DNA from: Cytophagaceae bacterium
GTDB taxonomy: Bacteria > Bacteroidota > Bacteroidia > Cytophagales > Spirosomataceae
Direction of reading: 5' to 3'
Assembly (NCBI GenBank): GCA_027486845.1
Contig: JAIXOL010000009.1
Coordinates: forward strand, 1-64,000
Length of the DNA stretch: 64,000 bases
The notes below the pieces were generated by a model that worked only from the letters and a program-made list of their open reading frames with translations, ran no database searches and was not told the DNA's origin. Positions 18,403-26,554 of the stretch are shown here, in pieces. Numbering within the stretch: the stretch's first letter is position 1; each line of letters opens with the position of its first letter. The translations under genes were made by a program, and so were the position numbers.

Positions 18403-19482
18403 CTAATTCTTTTCCCAAGCCTTCCTCAAAAAACCCAACCAATTTCCATGAAAAACCCTTTTGATGTCCTGCTCTGAATAACCTCTTTTGGCAAGTAAAC
18501 CTTGTAGTTTCTGTAAATCAGCAATCGTTTCGAGGTCAGTTGGTGTTTGTTCGGTGCCAAAACATCCATCTAAATCACTACCAATGGCAATATGGTTGGC
18601 ATTGCCCGCAATTTGGCAAATATGGTCGTAATTATCAATCAATTTGTTGAGCGTAACGCCACGTTCTTGGGGCGTATCTTTGCCACGAGTCCAGTTTGGT
18701 ACGAGCATCCATGCATCAAGCACACCACCTATTACCGCTCCACGTTCAATCAGAATTTTAATTTGCTCGTCGGTTAGTTGACGTTGGTAGTCAACCAAAG
18801 AGCGGCAGTTATGGTGGCTGGCCCAAACATTACCTTTAAACAAATCAAGTGCTTCCGTAAAACCTTCGTCGGTAAGGTGCGTTACGTCGAGAATCATATT
18901 AAGTTTATCCATTTCTTGTACCAATTCCCTGCCCATTTTGGTCAATCCGCCTGACATTGTTGTACCTGGAGCGTAGCGTCCTGGGCCGTAATGTGCAGGG
19001 CCGCACGCACGTAAACCATAAGCGTACGCTTTTTCTAAATACGACAAATTGATGAGAGAATCTGCTCCTTCGAGGCTTAAAATATAGCCAACTGGCTTGG
19101 TTTCGTTTGAGATGCTTTCATCTTGCCAAAGCTTTAGATGGGCTTCCAAAGTAGCAAGATTCGTAATCTGTACCATTTCGCCTAAATCTTCCATCGCCTT
19201 ATACCAAGCCAATTGTGCCTGAGTAATTCCCCATGCAATTTCGGGAGAATTGTAGCCGGTAATTACACTATCGGGTGCAACATAGCGAGCCAATTGTGTT
19301 GCCACAATCAATCCAATATTTCCTTTGCGGAGTTCGGGTAGGGAGGCCACGCCATTGCCTCGGTCGGGTTTATCAGTCAGACCTTTTTCTCGGTCACGGA
19401 TTTCAAAAACAGATTTTCGGTAGTCACGATTCCACTCGATGGCGTTCATTGCCATATCGAGGTGTGCATCAATAATAAGCAT
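18403..19482 (-). CDS. Membrane dipeptidase family (M19) hydrolase
   Basis: A 359-residue renal-dipeptidase-type metallopeptidase. Zinc ligands are visible in order: IDAHLDMAMN (HxD, residues 4-13), LSLEGADSL (glutamate), LDVTHLTDEGF and ASHHNCRSL (histidines), with the family-typical AIGSDLDG near the end. M19 enzymes cleave dipeptides, often with D-residues at the C-terminal side. The ATG at 19482 begins exactly at the first strand; the GTG at 19530 would add an unlikely tail into the divergent promoter region. No signal peptide is seen. Confidence 0.88.
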   Translation of the reverse strand: MLIIDAHLDMAMNAIEWNRDYRKSVFEIRDREKGLTDKPDRGNGVASLPELRKGNIGLIVATQLARYVAPDSVITGYNSPEIAWGITQAQLAWYKAMEDLGEMVQITNLATLEAHLKLWQDESISNETKPVGYILSLEGADSLINLSYLEKAYAYGLRACGPAHYGPGRYAPGTTMSGGLTKMGRELVQEMDKLNMILDVTHLTDEGFTEALDLFKGNVWASHHNCRSLVDYQRQLTDEQIKILIERGAVIGGVLDAWMLVPNWTRGKDTPQERGVTLNKLIDNYDHICQIAGNANHIAIGSDLDGCFGTEQTPTDLETIADLQKLQGLLAKRGYSEQDIKRVFHGNWLGFLRKAWEKN

Positions 19483-19585
19483 AAATTTGATGTTAATAGA
19501 AAAGCCGAAATTAGAGAAAATAGTAGCCACCGCAAAAAGATTTTGCTTAAATCAAAATAAAGGAATTTTTTTAATCAATCTTCGA

Positions 19586-19618
19586 TTGGGAGAATTTACC
19601 CAAAAGTGTCTATTTTTG
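19586..19618 (+). promoter_or_regulatory. Promoter of the GHL10-like gene
   Basis: TATTTTTG at 19611-19618 matches TAnnTTTG, with TTGG at 19586 about 21 bases upstream as the -33 element. It sits 48 bases before the ATG at 19667 in the divergent gap with the dipeptidase gene. Confidence 0.5.
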
Positions 19619-19666
19619 TTAAAAATTATATTAATAAACGTGTTAATTGCACTTCCCTTTTCTCAA

Positions 19667-21478
19667 ATGAGGCATTTTGCTATTATTTTACTTATTGTTT
19701 GTACTTCTTTTCAAATACATGCCCAAACCCCAAAACGAGAGTTTCGTGGGGCTTGGATTGCCACTGTGAATAATATAGATTATCCATCAAATAAAAATCT
19801 TACGTCAGCTCAACAACAAGCTGAGTTTATCAAAATTCTTGACCAACATCAGCAGGCAGGAATAAATGCAGTAATGGTTCAGATTCGCACCAATGGCGAT
19901 GCTTTTTATCCTTCTGAGTTGGCTCCGTGGTCGGAATATCTGACTTCGAAGCAAGGAAAAGCCCCCGAACCTTTCTACGACCCAATGGCATTTATGGTGG
20001 CCGAATGTCGCAAACGCGGTATTGAGTTTCATGCCTGGTTTAATCCTTATCGGGCAGTTCCTAATATAAATACTGCAGTTCTAGATGCTAAACATGTGGC
20101 AGTAAAGCATCCTGATTGGCTTTTGGCTTATGGAAACTTGCGTATGCTTGACCCCGGAAAGCCCGAAGTTATTAAGCATATAACTGAGGTAGTAACGGAA
20201 GTTGCTAATAAATATGATATTGATGGTGTGCATTTCGATGATTATTTTTATCCTTATCCATCAACAGGACTGACGCTCAACGATTCATTGACCTATGCTA
20301 AAAATTCAAGAGGAATTTTGAATAAGGCTGACTGGCGACGAGACAATGTAAATATTTTGGTAAAAACCATTTCCGACACTTTGAAAACCGTGAAGCCTTG
20401 GATAAAATTTGGTATTTCGCCTTTCGGAATTTGGCAAAATAAAACTTCTGCTCAACCGCTAGGTTCGGCTACGGGTGGCTTGCAGAGTTATAGCGATATT
20501 TATTGCGATTCAAGACTTTGGCTGCAAAAAGGCTGGGTAGATTATATTGCTCCACAGATTTACTGGAATATCGGTTTGGCAGTTGCCGATTTTTCAATTT
20601 TAGTGCCATGGTGGGCAAATAACGTTTTCGACCGACATTTGTACATTGGTCATGCAGCTTATAGAATCAATGCCACAGATGTAGTTGCTTGGCAAAATCC
20701 CTCGCAAATGCCATCACAAATTCGCTTGGCTAGAAGCATTGCCAAAGTACAAGGAAGCATTTTTTATAATACCAATACACTTACTAAAAACCTACTCGGT
20801 TTTCGAGATTCTTTGATTACTAAGTTTTATAAAACTCCTGCACTAATGCCTCAAATGCTGTGGAAAGACAATATTTCGCCAAATTCTCCTAAAAATCTTA
20901 CGGCAAGTTTGTCCAATACCGGGCTACAAATCAAATGGGAAAAGCCCACGGTTGGTACATCCGAATTGGAAAAAATTAGAGGTTATGTTTTGTATCGCTT
21001 TGCTGATAACGAAACCGTAGATATAACAAATTCATCGGCAATCAGAAGTATCATTTATAAAGACACAACAGCGTTTTTGGATACCGATATTTCTCGGCAG
21101 ACTATACGATATACATACGTACTTACGGCATTCGACCGCTTGCATAACGAGAGCTTGGCATCGAATACCTCATTTGTGGCTATGGTAACTGGAAACGAGG
21201 ACAATGAGGTTTTATCTAAAGCTAAATTGAATCAGAATGTTCCCAACCCATTTGATGATTATACGAAAATTACCTATAAACTAGAAAAAGCCAGTCATGT
21301 TTCAATCAAAATTTTTGATATAACTGGATTCGAACGTGGCCGATTGGTTGATGAATATAAATCAGCCGGAGAGTATAGCTACGATTTTTATAATTTAAAC
21401 TTAGAAACAGGCGTATATTTTTATACACTACAAACACAAGGGAGTATTTCGGTGAAGCGAATGATTGTAATACGTTAA
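19667..21478 (+). CDS. GHL10/DUF187-type glycoside hydrolase-like protein exported by T9SS
   Basis: A 603-residue secreted protein. The signal peptide is MRHFAIILLIVCTSFQIHAQ. The catalytic-type TIM barrel of the family-10-like glycosyl hydrolases (GHL10) starts at FRGAWIATVNNIDYPS and includes EFHAWFNPYRA and DIDGVHFDDYFYPYP. A fibronectin-like segment covers about residues 410-510. The C-terminus, from NQNVPNPFDDYTKITYKL, is a type A T9SS sorting domain (last about 80 residues), so the protein is delivered to the cell surface. Homologues act on peptidoglycan or polysaccharide; the exact substrate is inferred. The ATG at 19667 is preferred because the long upstream extension overlaps the divergent gene. 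Confidence 0.9.
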   Translation: MRHFAIILLIVCTSFQIHAQTPKREFRGAWIATVNNIDYPSNKNLTSAQQQAEFIKILDQHQQAGINAVMVQIRTNGDAFYPSELAPWSEYLTSKQGKAPEPFYDPMAFMVAECRKRGIEFHAWFNPYRAVPNINTAVLDAKHVAVKHPDWLLAYGNLRMLDPGKPEVIKHITEVVTEVANKYDIDGVHFDDYFYPYPSTGLTLNDSLTYAKNSRGILNKADWRRDNVNILVKTISDTLKTVKPWIKFGISPFGIWQNKTSAQPLGSATGGLQSYSDIYCDSRLWLQKGWVDYIAPQIYWNIGLAVADFSILVPWWANNVFDRHLYIGHAAYRINATDVVAWQNPSQMPSQIRLARSIAKVQGSIFYNTNTLTKNLLGFRDSLITKFYKTPALMPQMLWKDNISPNSPKNLTASLSNTGLQIKWEKPTVGTSELEKIRGYVLYRFADNETVDITNSSAIRSIIYKDTTAFLDTDISRQTIRYTYVLTAFDRLHNESLASNTSFVAMVTGNEDNEVLSKAKLNQNVPNPFDDYTKITYKLEKASHVSIKIFDITGFERGRLVDEYKSAGEYSYDFYNLNLETGVYFYTLQTQGSISVKRMIVIR

Positions 21479-21520
21479 TAACGGTATCTTTTAAATCATT
21501 TCTTTCTTTTTAGGATATTT

Positions 21521-22333
21521 TTAAGCTTTTCGAAATACTGCTTTCGTAGTTTCAATGATAAGAATTGTGCTAACAATAATTATGGCAAAAATAGTTGTCC
21601 AAACAATAAAACTGTGGTATTCCTTTGCCCCGATTCGCTGAATTATGATGCCCACAAATGCCCATAAAACTGCTGCTCCTATAAAGGCATTATTGAGTTT
21701 CTTGAGTGTCCAACTGGCAATCAAAGCTCCGATTAGAATCATCAAGCAAGTCCAAAAAATTTCGCTTTGGCCCAAAGCTCCCCAACCAAAAAATACTAAA
21801 ACAGCAGTAATATTGGCAATCGTAGCAATACAAATCCAGCCTAAATAAACACCAAAAGCTGCCTTTGACACCTTTGGAATATCGATTTCGTGATTTTTAC
21901 TGAGATAATTAGTTCTACCAACAATGTCGATAAGTGTCATCAACAAGGAAAGCATGATAATTACTGAAAAAAATAAGTGTTCGTAATGCCAAAATAGAAT
22001 CCAAAGCATATTTAATGCACAACTCACAATAAATCTCAAACCTATTTTGTCAACTAATGCATTGGTTGATGCGTCGGGAGCTTTACTAAATAAATTTTTG
22101 CTTTGTTTCACACAAAAAAGAAGCAGTAAAAGATAGATTATTCCCCAAATCGAAAACGTAATGCCCGCTGGGACAAAAAGATTAGGGTATTGGTCAGAAA
22201 GCTGTTTGGTAGTTTTCCCATTAAACGGTATGGCATTGGCCAAGTAATTGGTTATTACCATCGCTAAAAAAAAGCCCCAATTGAGAATTTGTAAGGTTTT
22301 TACACCAATTTGTTTTGCTATCGAATTTATCAT
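21521..22333 (-). CDS. Tryptophan-rich sensory protein (TspO/MBR-like) membrane protein
   Basis: A 270-residue protein with about seven hydrophobic helices. The stretch FVPAGITFSIWGIIYLLLL and the later WICIATIANITAVLVFFGW match the long Bacteroidota relatives of TspO/MBR, which are larger than the five-helix TspO of about 160 residues. TspO proteins bind tetrapyrroles and sterol-like ligands. The function of the long form is not established. Single gene, convergent with the GHL10-like gene. Confidence 0.75.
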   Translation of the reverse strand: MINSIAKQIGVKTLQILNWGFFLAMVITNYLANAIPFNGKTTKQLSDQYPNLFVPAGITFSIWGIIYLLLLLFCVKQSKNLFSKAPDASTNALVDKIGLRFIVSCALNMLWILFWHYEHLFFSVIIMLSLLMTLIDIVGRTNYLSKNHEIDIPKVSKAAFGVYLGWICIATIANITAVLVFFGWGALGQSEIFWTCLMILIGALIASWTLKKLNNAFIGAAVLWAFVGIIIQRIGAKEYHSFIVWTTIFAIIIVSTILIIETTKAVFRKA

Positions 22334-22403
22334 TTTTATCTAATTTTTGGAGCGAATTAATAGTTCGCATGAAATATAATCTATTAATTATCAATATATT
22401 ACA

Positions 22404-23324
22404 TTATTTTACAATCGAATCAACATTCTTCTGAGTAGCTTCTATTTCGGTCTGTTTTATCAACACAGCATAAGAAGCAGGCTTAATTCCTTCGCCAAAC
22501 TCCATGGCATAAACCTTCGTAAATTCTGCACCTAAGTATAAAATCATTGATGAATAATATACCCATGTAAGCAAAATTAAGACCGAGCCAGCCGCTCCAT
22601 AGACATTTGAGATATTCGATTGACCTAAATAAAATCCAATCACGTATTTACCAACCATAAAAAGTAAAGCAGTGACGTCAGCACCCATAAATGCATCTTT
22701 ATTTGCCACTTTTCCGTCGGGTAGTACTTTGAAAATTATTGCAAATAGCACAGTCATTACAATCCAAACAACTCCTAAATTGATTGCATTAAATAAATAG
22801 ACTGTTGATTCTGAAAATACGGCCGATAATCTGTGACTAAATGCATCAAGTAAAGTATTAACCAATAACGAAACAATGAATAGAAACCCAAAAGAAACAA
22901 TCAACGAAAATGATAGAAAACGATTGGTCAGATACTTGATAACACCATTTTTTGGCTTGGCTTTTAATGACCAAATTTGATTAATAGAATCTTGTATTTC
23001 GGCAAAAACACCCGTTGCTCCAATAAAAAGAATCACCACACCCACAATTCCTGCAAAACCTGTTTTTCCCGAAAGCTGAGCATTTTGCACCATTTTTTGC
23101 ACTTGTATGGCGACTTCTTTACCGACAAGTCCATTGATTTGTCCATATAATTCCCCTCTAATAGCATCCTGACCATAGAAAAAACCTACAATCGAGAAAA
23201 ACACAAGTAGCATTGGTGCGAGCGAAAACAAGGTATAATATGATAACGATGCACTCAGCTTAAATGCATTATCCTCCGAAAATCCTACAAAAGTATGCTT
23301 GATGAGTTTTAAAATTTTCAACAT
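22404..23324 (-). CDS. YihY/BrkB-family inner-membrane protein
   Basis: A 306-residue protein with six predicted membrane helices. It has the YihY/virulence factor BrkB signatures: KLSASLSYYTLFSLAPMLLV near the N-terminus, KVLPDGKVANKDAFMGADV, and YGAAGSVLILLTWVYYSSMI near residue 245. The older name ribonuclease BN for this family is considered a misannotation. Function unknown; sometimes linked to transport. Monocistronic. Confidence 0.88.
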   Translation of the reverse strand: MLKILKLIKHTFVGFSEDNAFKLSASLSYYTLFSLAPMLLVFFSIVGFFYGQDAIRGELYGQINGLVGKEVAIQVQKMVQNAQLSGKTGFAGIVGVVILFIGATGVFAEIQDSINQIWSLKAKPKNGVIKYLTNRFLSFSLIVSFGFLFIVSLLVNTLLDAFSHRLSAVFSESTVYLFNAINLGVVWIVMTVLFAIIFKVLPDGKVANKDAFMGADVTALLFMVGKYVIGFYLGQSNISNVYGAAGSVLILLTWVYYSSMILYLGAEFTKVYAMEFGEGIKPASYAVLIKQTEIEATQKNVDSIVK

Positions 23325-23371
23325 TATTATTGGTTTATAATTGGCGTGCTAACTATCAGAAATACTTTTAG

Positions 23372-23691
23372 ATGCAATGCCAAGCTCCAGTTTGTGGATT
23401 TTCTTCCTTAGATTTCAGTATTCTTCCTATTTGTTTTCCCAAATCTTTTGAGCAAAACCGTTTTGAATAATTTTTTTAGCTGTTAAACGCATATCATTAA
23501 TCTATAAACATCTTTTTGGATGCAGGCGTATTCAACTCATTTTTACTAATTGTCTTTTCAGAATAATACAGACCATTTGTTTTTGAAAAGAAAGAGAATG
23601 GATTCTGAAGTGAAACATCATGAAGACTTTTTTCGAAAAGTAAAGCACAATTTTACTCATATTATGCATTTGACTGTTCAAAACGAGATAT
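23372..23691 (-). pseudogene. Possible decayed gene fragments
   Basis: No intact gene fills this 320-base stretch, but on the minus strand two adjoining fragments have protein-like composition: one ends ...TISKNELNTPASKKMFID, and a few bases later a second begins MRLTAKKIIQNGF. A frame change would continue the second as GRILKSKEENPQTGAWHCI before a stop. This looks like a degraded operon remnant. I do not recognise the family. Confidence 0.25.
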
Positions 23692-24057
23692 TTATTCTTG
23701 TTTTTTGTGAATGTACCACGCCCATGCAATAAACAAAAACTGTACAGGCAGGCGTATAATGGCCGCTTCATGGCTACCAATTGCAGGATTTTCTTTGAAT
23801 ACATCAATGATATGAAGTGGCAGAAAAACCAACATCATCACCAAGATTCCGAAAGTAGCCTTTGAGCGATAGCGAGGATCATATACACCTAAACCGAGTA
23901 TAATTTCTGCAACTCCAGCCAAATAATTAATGGCCAAACTTGGCAAAAAGTCTGGTATAAAAGGGGCATACATTTCGGGTTTGGTGAAATGATTAACGCC
24001 ACCAAAAATCATAAATGCACCGAAAAGGAAGGTTAAGATTGGCTTTAAATTTTTCAT
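23692..24057 (-). CDS. DoxX-like small membrane protein
   Basis: A 121-residue protein with four hydrophobic helices. It has the DoxX-like layout: FLFGAFMIFGGVNHFTKP at the start, then LAINYLAGVAEIILGLGV and a C-terminal helix FLFIAWAWYIH. DoxX-type proteins sit in the inner membrane, and some supply quinone-linked redox steps; no specific role is evident here. Confidence 0.75.
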   Translation of the reverse strand: MKNLKPILTFLFGAFMIFGGVNHFTKPEMYAPFIPDFLPSLAINYLAGVAEIILGLGVYDPRYRSKATFGILVMMLVFLPLHIIDVFKENPAIGSHEAAIIRLPVQFLFIAWAWYIHKKQE

Positions 24058-24580
24058 TATTGGGTATAAATAGAATTACCTATAAATATACAATTTACTC
24101 TTGAAACGATAAGCAATTTCGCAAAACCTTTTCATCATCGCTCATTTTTTTGAGGCGTCTTTTCCTTTAATACGTTTAGATAAAACTAAGTATGTTTAAT
24201 TTATAATGTTTTCGTCTTTGTAATAGTTGGAAGCGTATTCACGCATAGTTTTGGTTTACTTCTGTCCCAATTTTTTGCGACATTACCAAGGCGAAAGTTT
24301 CTCAAAAGTATTTAAACTTAAAATATTTTTACTTTTTCTTGTTTAAATATTATTTTATTCCCAAAATTGTAAAAACAAAAATGATTAAGAGGTTGTTTTT
24401 CTACTAATTATAATTTAACTATTTATCAACATTTTAGATACGACTTAGTATATTAAGTTACTTCTAATATTATTTTGGAAATAAAAACACAAGATTTTTA
24501 CAAAATATTAAACAAATTCAGAATAGCCCAAAATTTAAAAATTTATCCTTTACACTTTTAATCTATAAAATTCAGTAATC
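24058..24580. other. Very AT-rich gene-free stretch
   Basis: About 520 bases without a credible reading frame, repeat or hairpin. It separates the DoxX-like gene from the accessory block that starts with the small HTH gene at 24581. It probably contains that gene's promoter, but no clear TAnnTTTG element stood out. Confidence 0.4.
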
Positions 24581-24757
24581 ATGGAACAATTAAAAACAAG
24601 ACAACAAGTTGCTGATGAAATTGGAGTTTCAAGAAAAACTCTGTACAGGTGGTTGAAGAAGTGGAATGTTAAATTATCTTCAGGTCTATTATGCCCACAA
24701 ACTCAAAAACTTATCCAAGAAAAAATATTTGGACAGGTGTCCCAAAATGTCCCATGA
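24581..24757 (+). CDS. 58-residue helix-turn-helix protein
   Basis: A small ORF, shorter than 60 codons, reading MEQLKTRQQVADEIGVSRKT and then LYRWLKKWNVKLSSGLLCPQ. The segment RQQVADEIGVSRKTLYRWLK is a clear helix-turn-helix of the MerR/excisionase-like type, with the recognition helix at VSRKTLYRWLK. It ends with TGA at 24755-24757. Proteins this small often act as directionality factors or local repressors. It lies 119 bases before the lipoprotein gene on the same strand and may control it. Confidence 0.7.
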   Translation: MEQLKTRQQVADEIGVSRKTLYRWLKKWNVKLSSGLLCPQTQKLIQEKIFGQVSQNVP

Positions 24758-24876
24758 TATAATTGTATTTTCAGTTTAAATCCAATTATCTTTGAATAAT
24801 TAAGCCTCCTTATTCAACTTAGGGGGAGAAAAAGAGGCTTAAGTGTTTCAATCATAAACTAAAACAATTCAAATGT

Positions 24877-25599
24877 ATGAAAAAAATTATTTTTTTAGCT
24901 GTCAGCCTCTTTTTAATTAATTGTTCAAACGATTTAGATGTTGCTGATGTTACACCGAACAATGTTAAAATAGTCAGTTCTTCTGAATCGAAACTTCGTT
25001 CTAATATGGCCGAACTTTCTGATAAACTGTCAAATGATGAAAATTTTAAAAGTATGATGAAGGAATTAGAAGGATTAAAATTAGATTTAATAGATAAGAA
25101 AAATAGTTATAGAAACACAAAAACAAATAATATTGATGATATTAATAATAAATTTAAATCGGCTAGTTCGAAAGATGATTTGACAGAATTTTATGGACAA
25201 TATATGACCAATCCCAAAGGTTTTGTTAATAGGTTGGAAAAAGCATATAAATTTGCAGGTAGTTTTAGTGAAAGTTATAAAATAGAAATCAGTAAATTAT
25301 CAGAAAATGAGAAAAAAGACTTAATCAAGTCTTCAATTACAAAGTTTAATAAGAATAACGTTAAAGGTCGCGTACTGGTAAATGATATGGGTTGCGTAGG
25401 CGTTTGTAATAATACTTGGGGACAACAGGAAAATTTGTGTGGATACGAACTTGCTGGAGGAGTAGGTTTGGCTGCTTTGGCAGGCATGGCAGGTGGCCCT
25501 ATTGCTGGTTCTGCTGCTTTTTTAGCAGCAGGTTTTAATTATTACGTATGTTCAAGAAGTGCTGAAATTGATTTAATTGGTTGTCTAAGTGGATGCTAA
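24877..25599 (+). CDS. Lipoprotein with glycine-rich, cysteine-containing C-terminus
   Basis: The protein has 240 residues. MKKIIFLAVSLFLINCSNDL is a lipoprotein signal with the acylated Cys at residue 16. Residues 30-165 are charged and helical. The last 70 residues differ: six cysteines (GCVGVC, LCGY, YVC, GC, SGC) flank a glycine/alanine-rich hydrophobic helix, GGVGLAALAGMAGGPIAG, of the glycine-zipper kind seen in bacteriocins and some secreted toxins. The family is not recognised. A small membrane protein gene follows 24 bases later. Confidence 0.7.
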   Translation: MKKIIFLAVSLFLINCSNDLDVADVTPNNVKIVSSSESKLRSNMAELSDKLSNDENFKSMMKELEGLKLDLIDKKNSYRNTKTNNIDDINNKFKSASSKDDLTEFYGQYMTNPKGFVNRLEKAYKFAGSFSESYKIEISKLSENEKKDLIKSSITKFNKNNVKGRVLVNDMGCVGVCNNTWGQQENLCGYELAGGVGLAALAGMAGGPIAGSAAFLAAGFNYYVCSRSAEIDLIGCLSGC

Positions 25600-25623
25600 T
25601 AACAAAATAAAAATTAATTTATT

Positions 25624-25938
25624 ATGAAAAAAATTTATCAGAAATTACTAATTCACAAGCAGTTTATTATACTGACTCTGCTTTCAATATATGTAGTAAT
25701 TTCTTGTTTTAATCCAACTCCATTTAACATTGGTAAGATGTCTATCTATGCAATTATAGCTGTATTTTGTTGCTTTGTAATTTGGGCAGACTATCCAAAC
25801 ATTAATTTTAAAAAAAGGTCAAATCAAATAGGTATAATGTTTTTCGTTTTTTTAATTATCTATTTTTTGTACATCAATTTTGTACAAAAGGAAAGGATAG
25901 AGGAAATAAACACAAATTTTCTAAAAAAAAATAAATGA
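25624..25938 (+). CDS. Small three-helix membrane protein
   Basis: A 104-residue protein with three hydrophobic helices (about 13-30, 38-56 and 68-86) and a charged C-terminus (KERIEEINTNFLKKNK). It follows the glycine-rich lipoprotein gene by 24 bases, so the two are co-transcribed. Size and topology would suit an immunity or accessory membrane protein; that is inference from context only. Confidence 0.6.
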   Translation: MKKIYQKLLIHKQFIILTLLSIYVVISCFNPTPFNIGKMSIYAIIAVFCCFVIWADYPNINFKKRSNQIGIMFFVFLIIYFLYINFVQKERIEEINTNFLKKNK

Positions 25939-25946
25939 CTTCGTTC

Positions 25947-25978
25947 AATCAGGGTGTCCTTTCTTAGGCACTCTGATT
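25947..25978 (+). terminator. Terminator-like hairpin after the lipoprotein/membrane protein pair
   Basis: AATCAGGGTG (25947-25956) pairs with CACTCTGATT (25969-25978) with one mismatch across a 12-base loop, followed by TCTATTTAAT. It starts 8 bases after the stop codon. Confidence 0.6.
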
Positions 25979-26009
25979 TCTATTTAATCATATATTAGTT
26001 TTTTTATAA

Positions 26010-26394
26010 ATGCGTATGCCCCTAAAATAGGTTGACAGTTATTGTCAAGCTCATAGTTACCGCAGACGGTCCATTAGCGAAACTTTAAAGTGTTTACGCT
26101 CGATAGCTTCTATATTTTTTGGGCTTCTGTACTCATCGTTTTCGGCGACGTGCGATTAGAAGAAGTTTTACAGACTTTTCTCTCGAAAACTTTGCGGCGG
26201 CAGTCGCACTGTTTATACTATTTCATAGCGGCTACGTTTTTTATATCTTTGAGTCGCTTATTTTTCGGGCGACACTCGGTGTGAAGAGCATTCAAAGTTG
26301 GTTTATCTCCAACGTGAACAAGCAAGTAAGAGTTTGATATTCAACTAATTAACTAAAAATTTGCTCAAAAATCATCATAACGCTGGTCGTTGGA
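26010..26394. repeat. Long repeat, copy A, ending in an attC-like half-matched palindrome
   Basis: This copy shares, over about 350 bases, the arms of copies C (36678-37026) and E (39040-39390). Shared segments include GATAGCTTCTA, TGTACTCATCGTTTTCGGCG and TTATTTTTCGGGCGACA. A second hairpin lies inside it, GAAGTTTT (26162-26169) with AAAACTTT (26186-26193). The terminal site runs from TCCAAC (26308-26313) to GTTGGA (26389-26394), 87 bp. The outer boxes pair, but the inner arms do not: the left arm is of the C/E type and the right arm of the B/D type. It is 9 kb from the other copies. Confidence 0.75.
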
Positions 26395-26448
26395 ATAATA
26401 ATTTCGAACTTATTCTTTGTTAGAATGAAATTTTACTTTTTCATCATT

Positions 26449-26537
26449 AAGTAATGAGACAATATTAATCGATAAATTAAGATGATGTAACTTATTGATA
26501 GCTAGTATTTTATCTCTTATCTTTTGTCTCAGTACTT
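26449..26537. mobile_element. MITE-like element with terminal inverted repeats
   Basis: An 89-bp unit bounded by AAGTAATGAGACAA (left) and the inverted TTGTCTCAGTACTT (right), 13 of 14 positions paired. It is flanked on both sides by ATT, a possible target duplication. The interior matches 3194-3263. It has no coding capacity, so it would need a transposase in trans. The gap 25939-26554 holds this element, repeat A and the terminator, and nothing else was seen. Confidence 0.55.
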
Positions 26538-26554
26538 ATTGTGCAATTCAAAAC

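Noticed and set aside
24226-24231. GTTGGA upstream of the small HTH gene as another array site
   Set aside because: There is no TCCAAC box at about 87 bases upstream and no pairing arms.
26119-26337. Open frame sharing the translation THRFRRR...SLIFRAT...QSWF with another at 39142-39333
   Set aside because: Both frames lie wholly within repeat copies A and E. The protein similarity follows from DNA similarity, other frames are conserved as well, and the middle part is not preserved. Treated as non-coding repeat.
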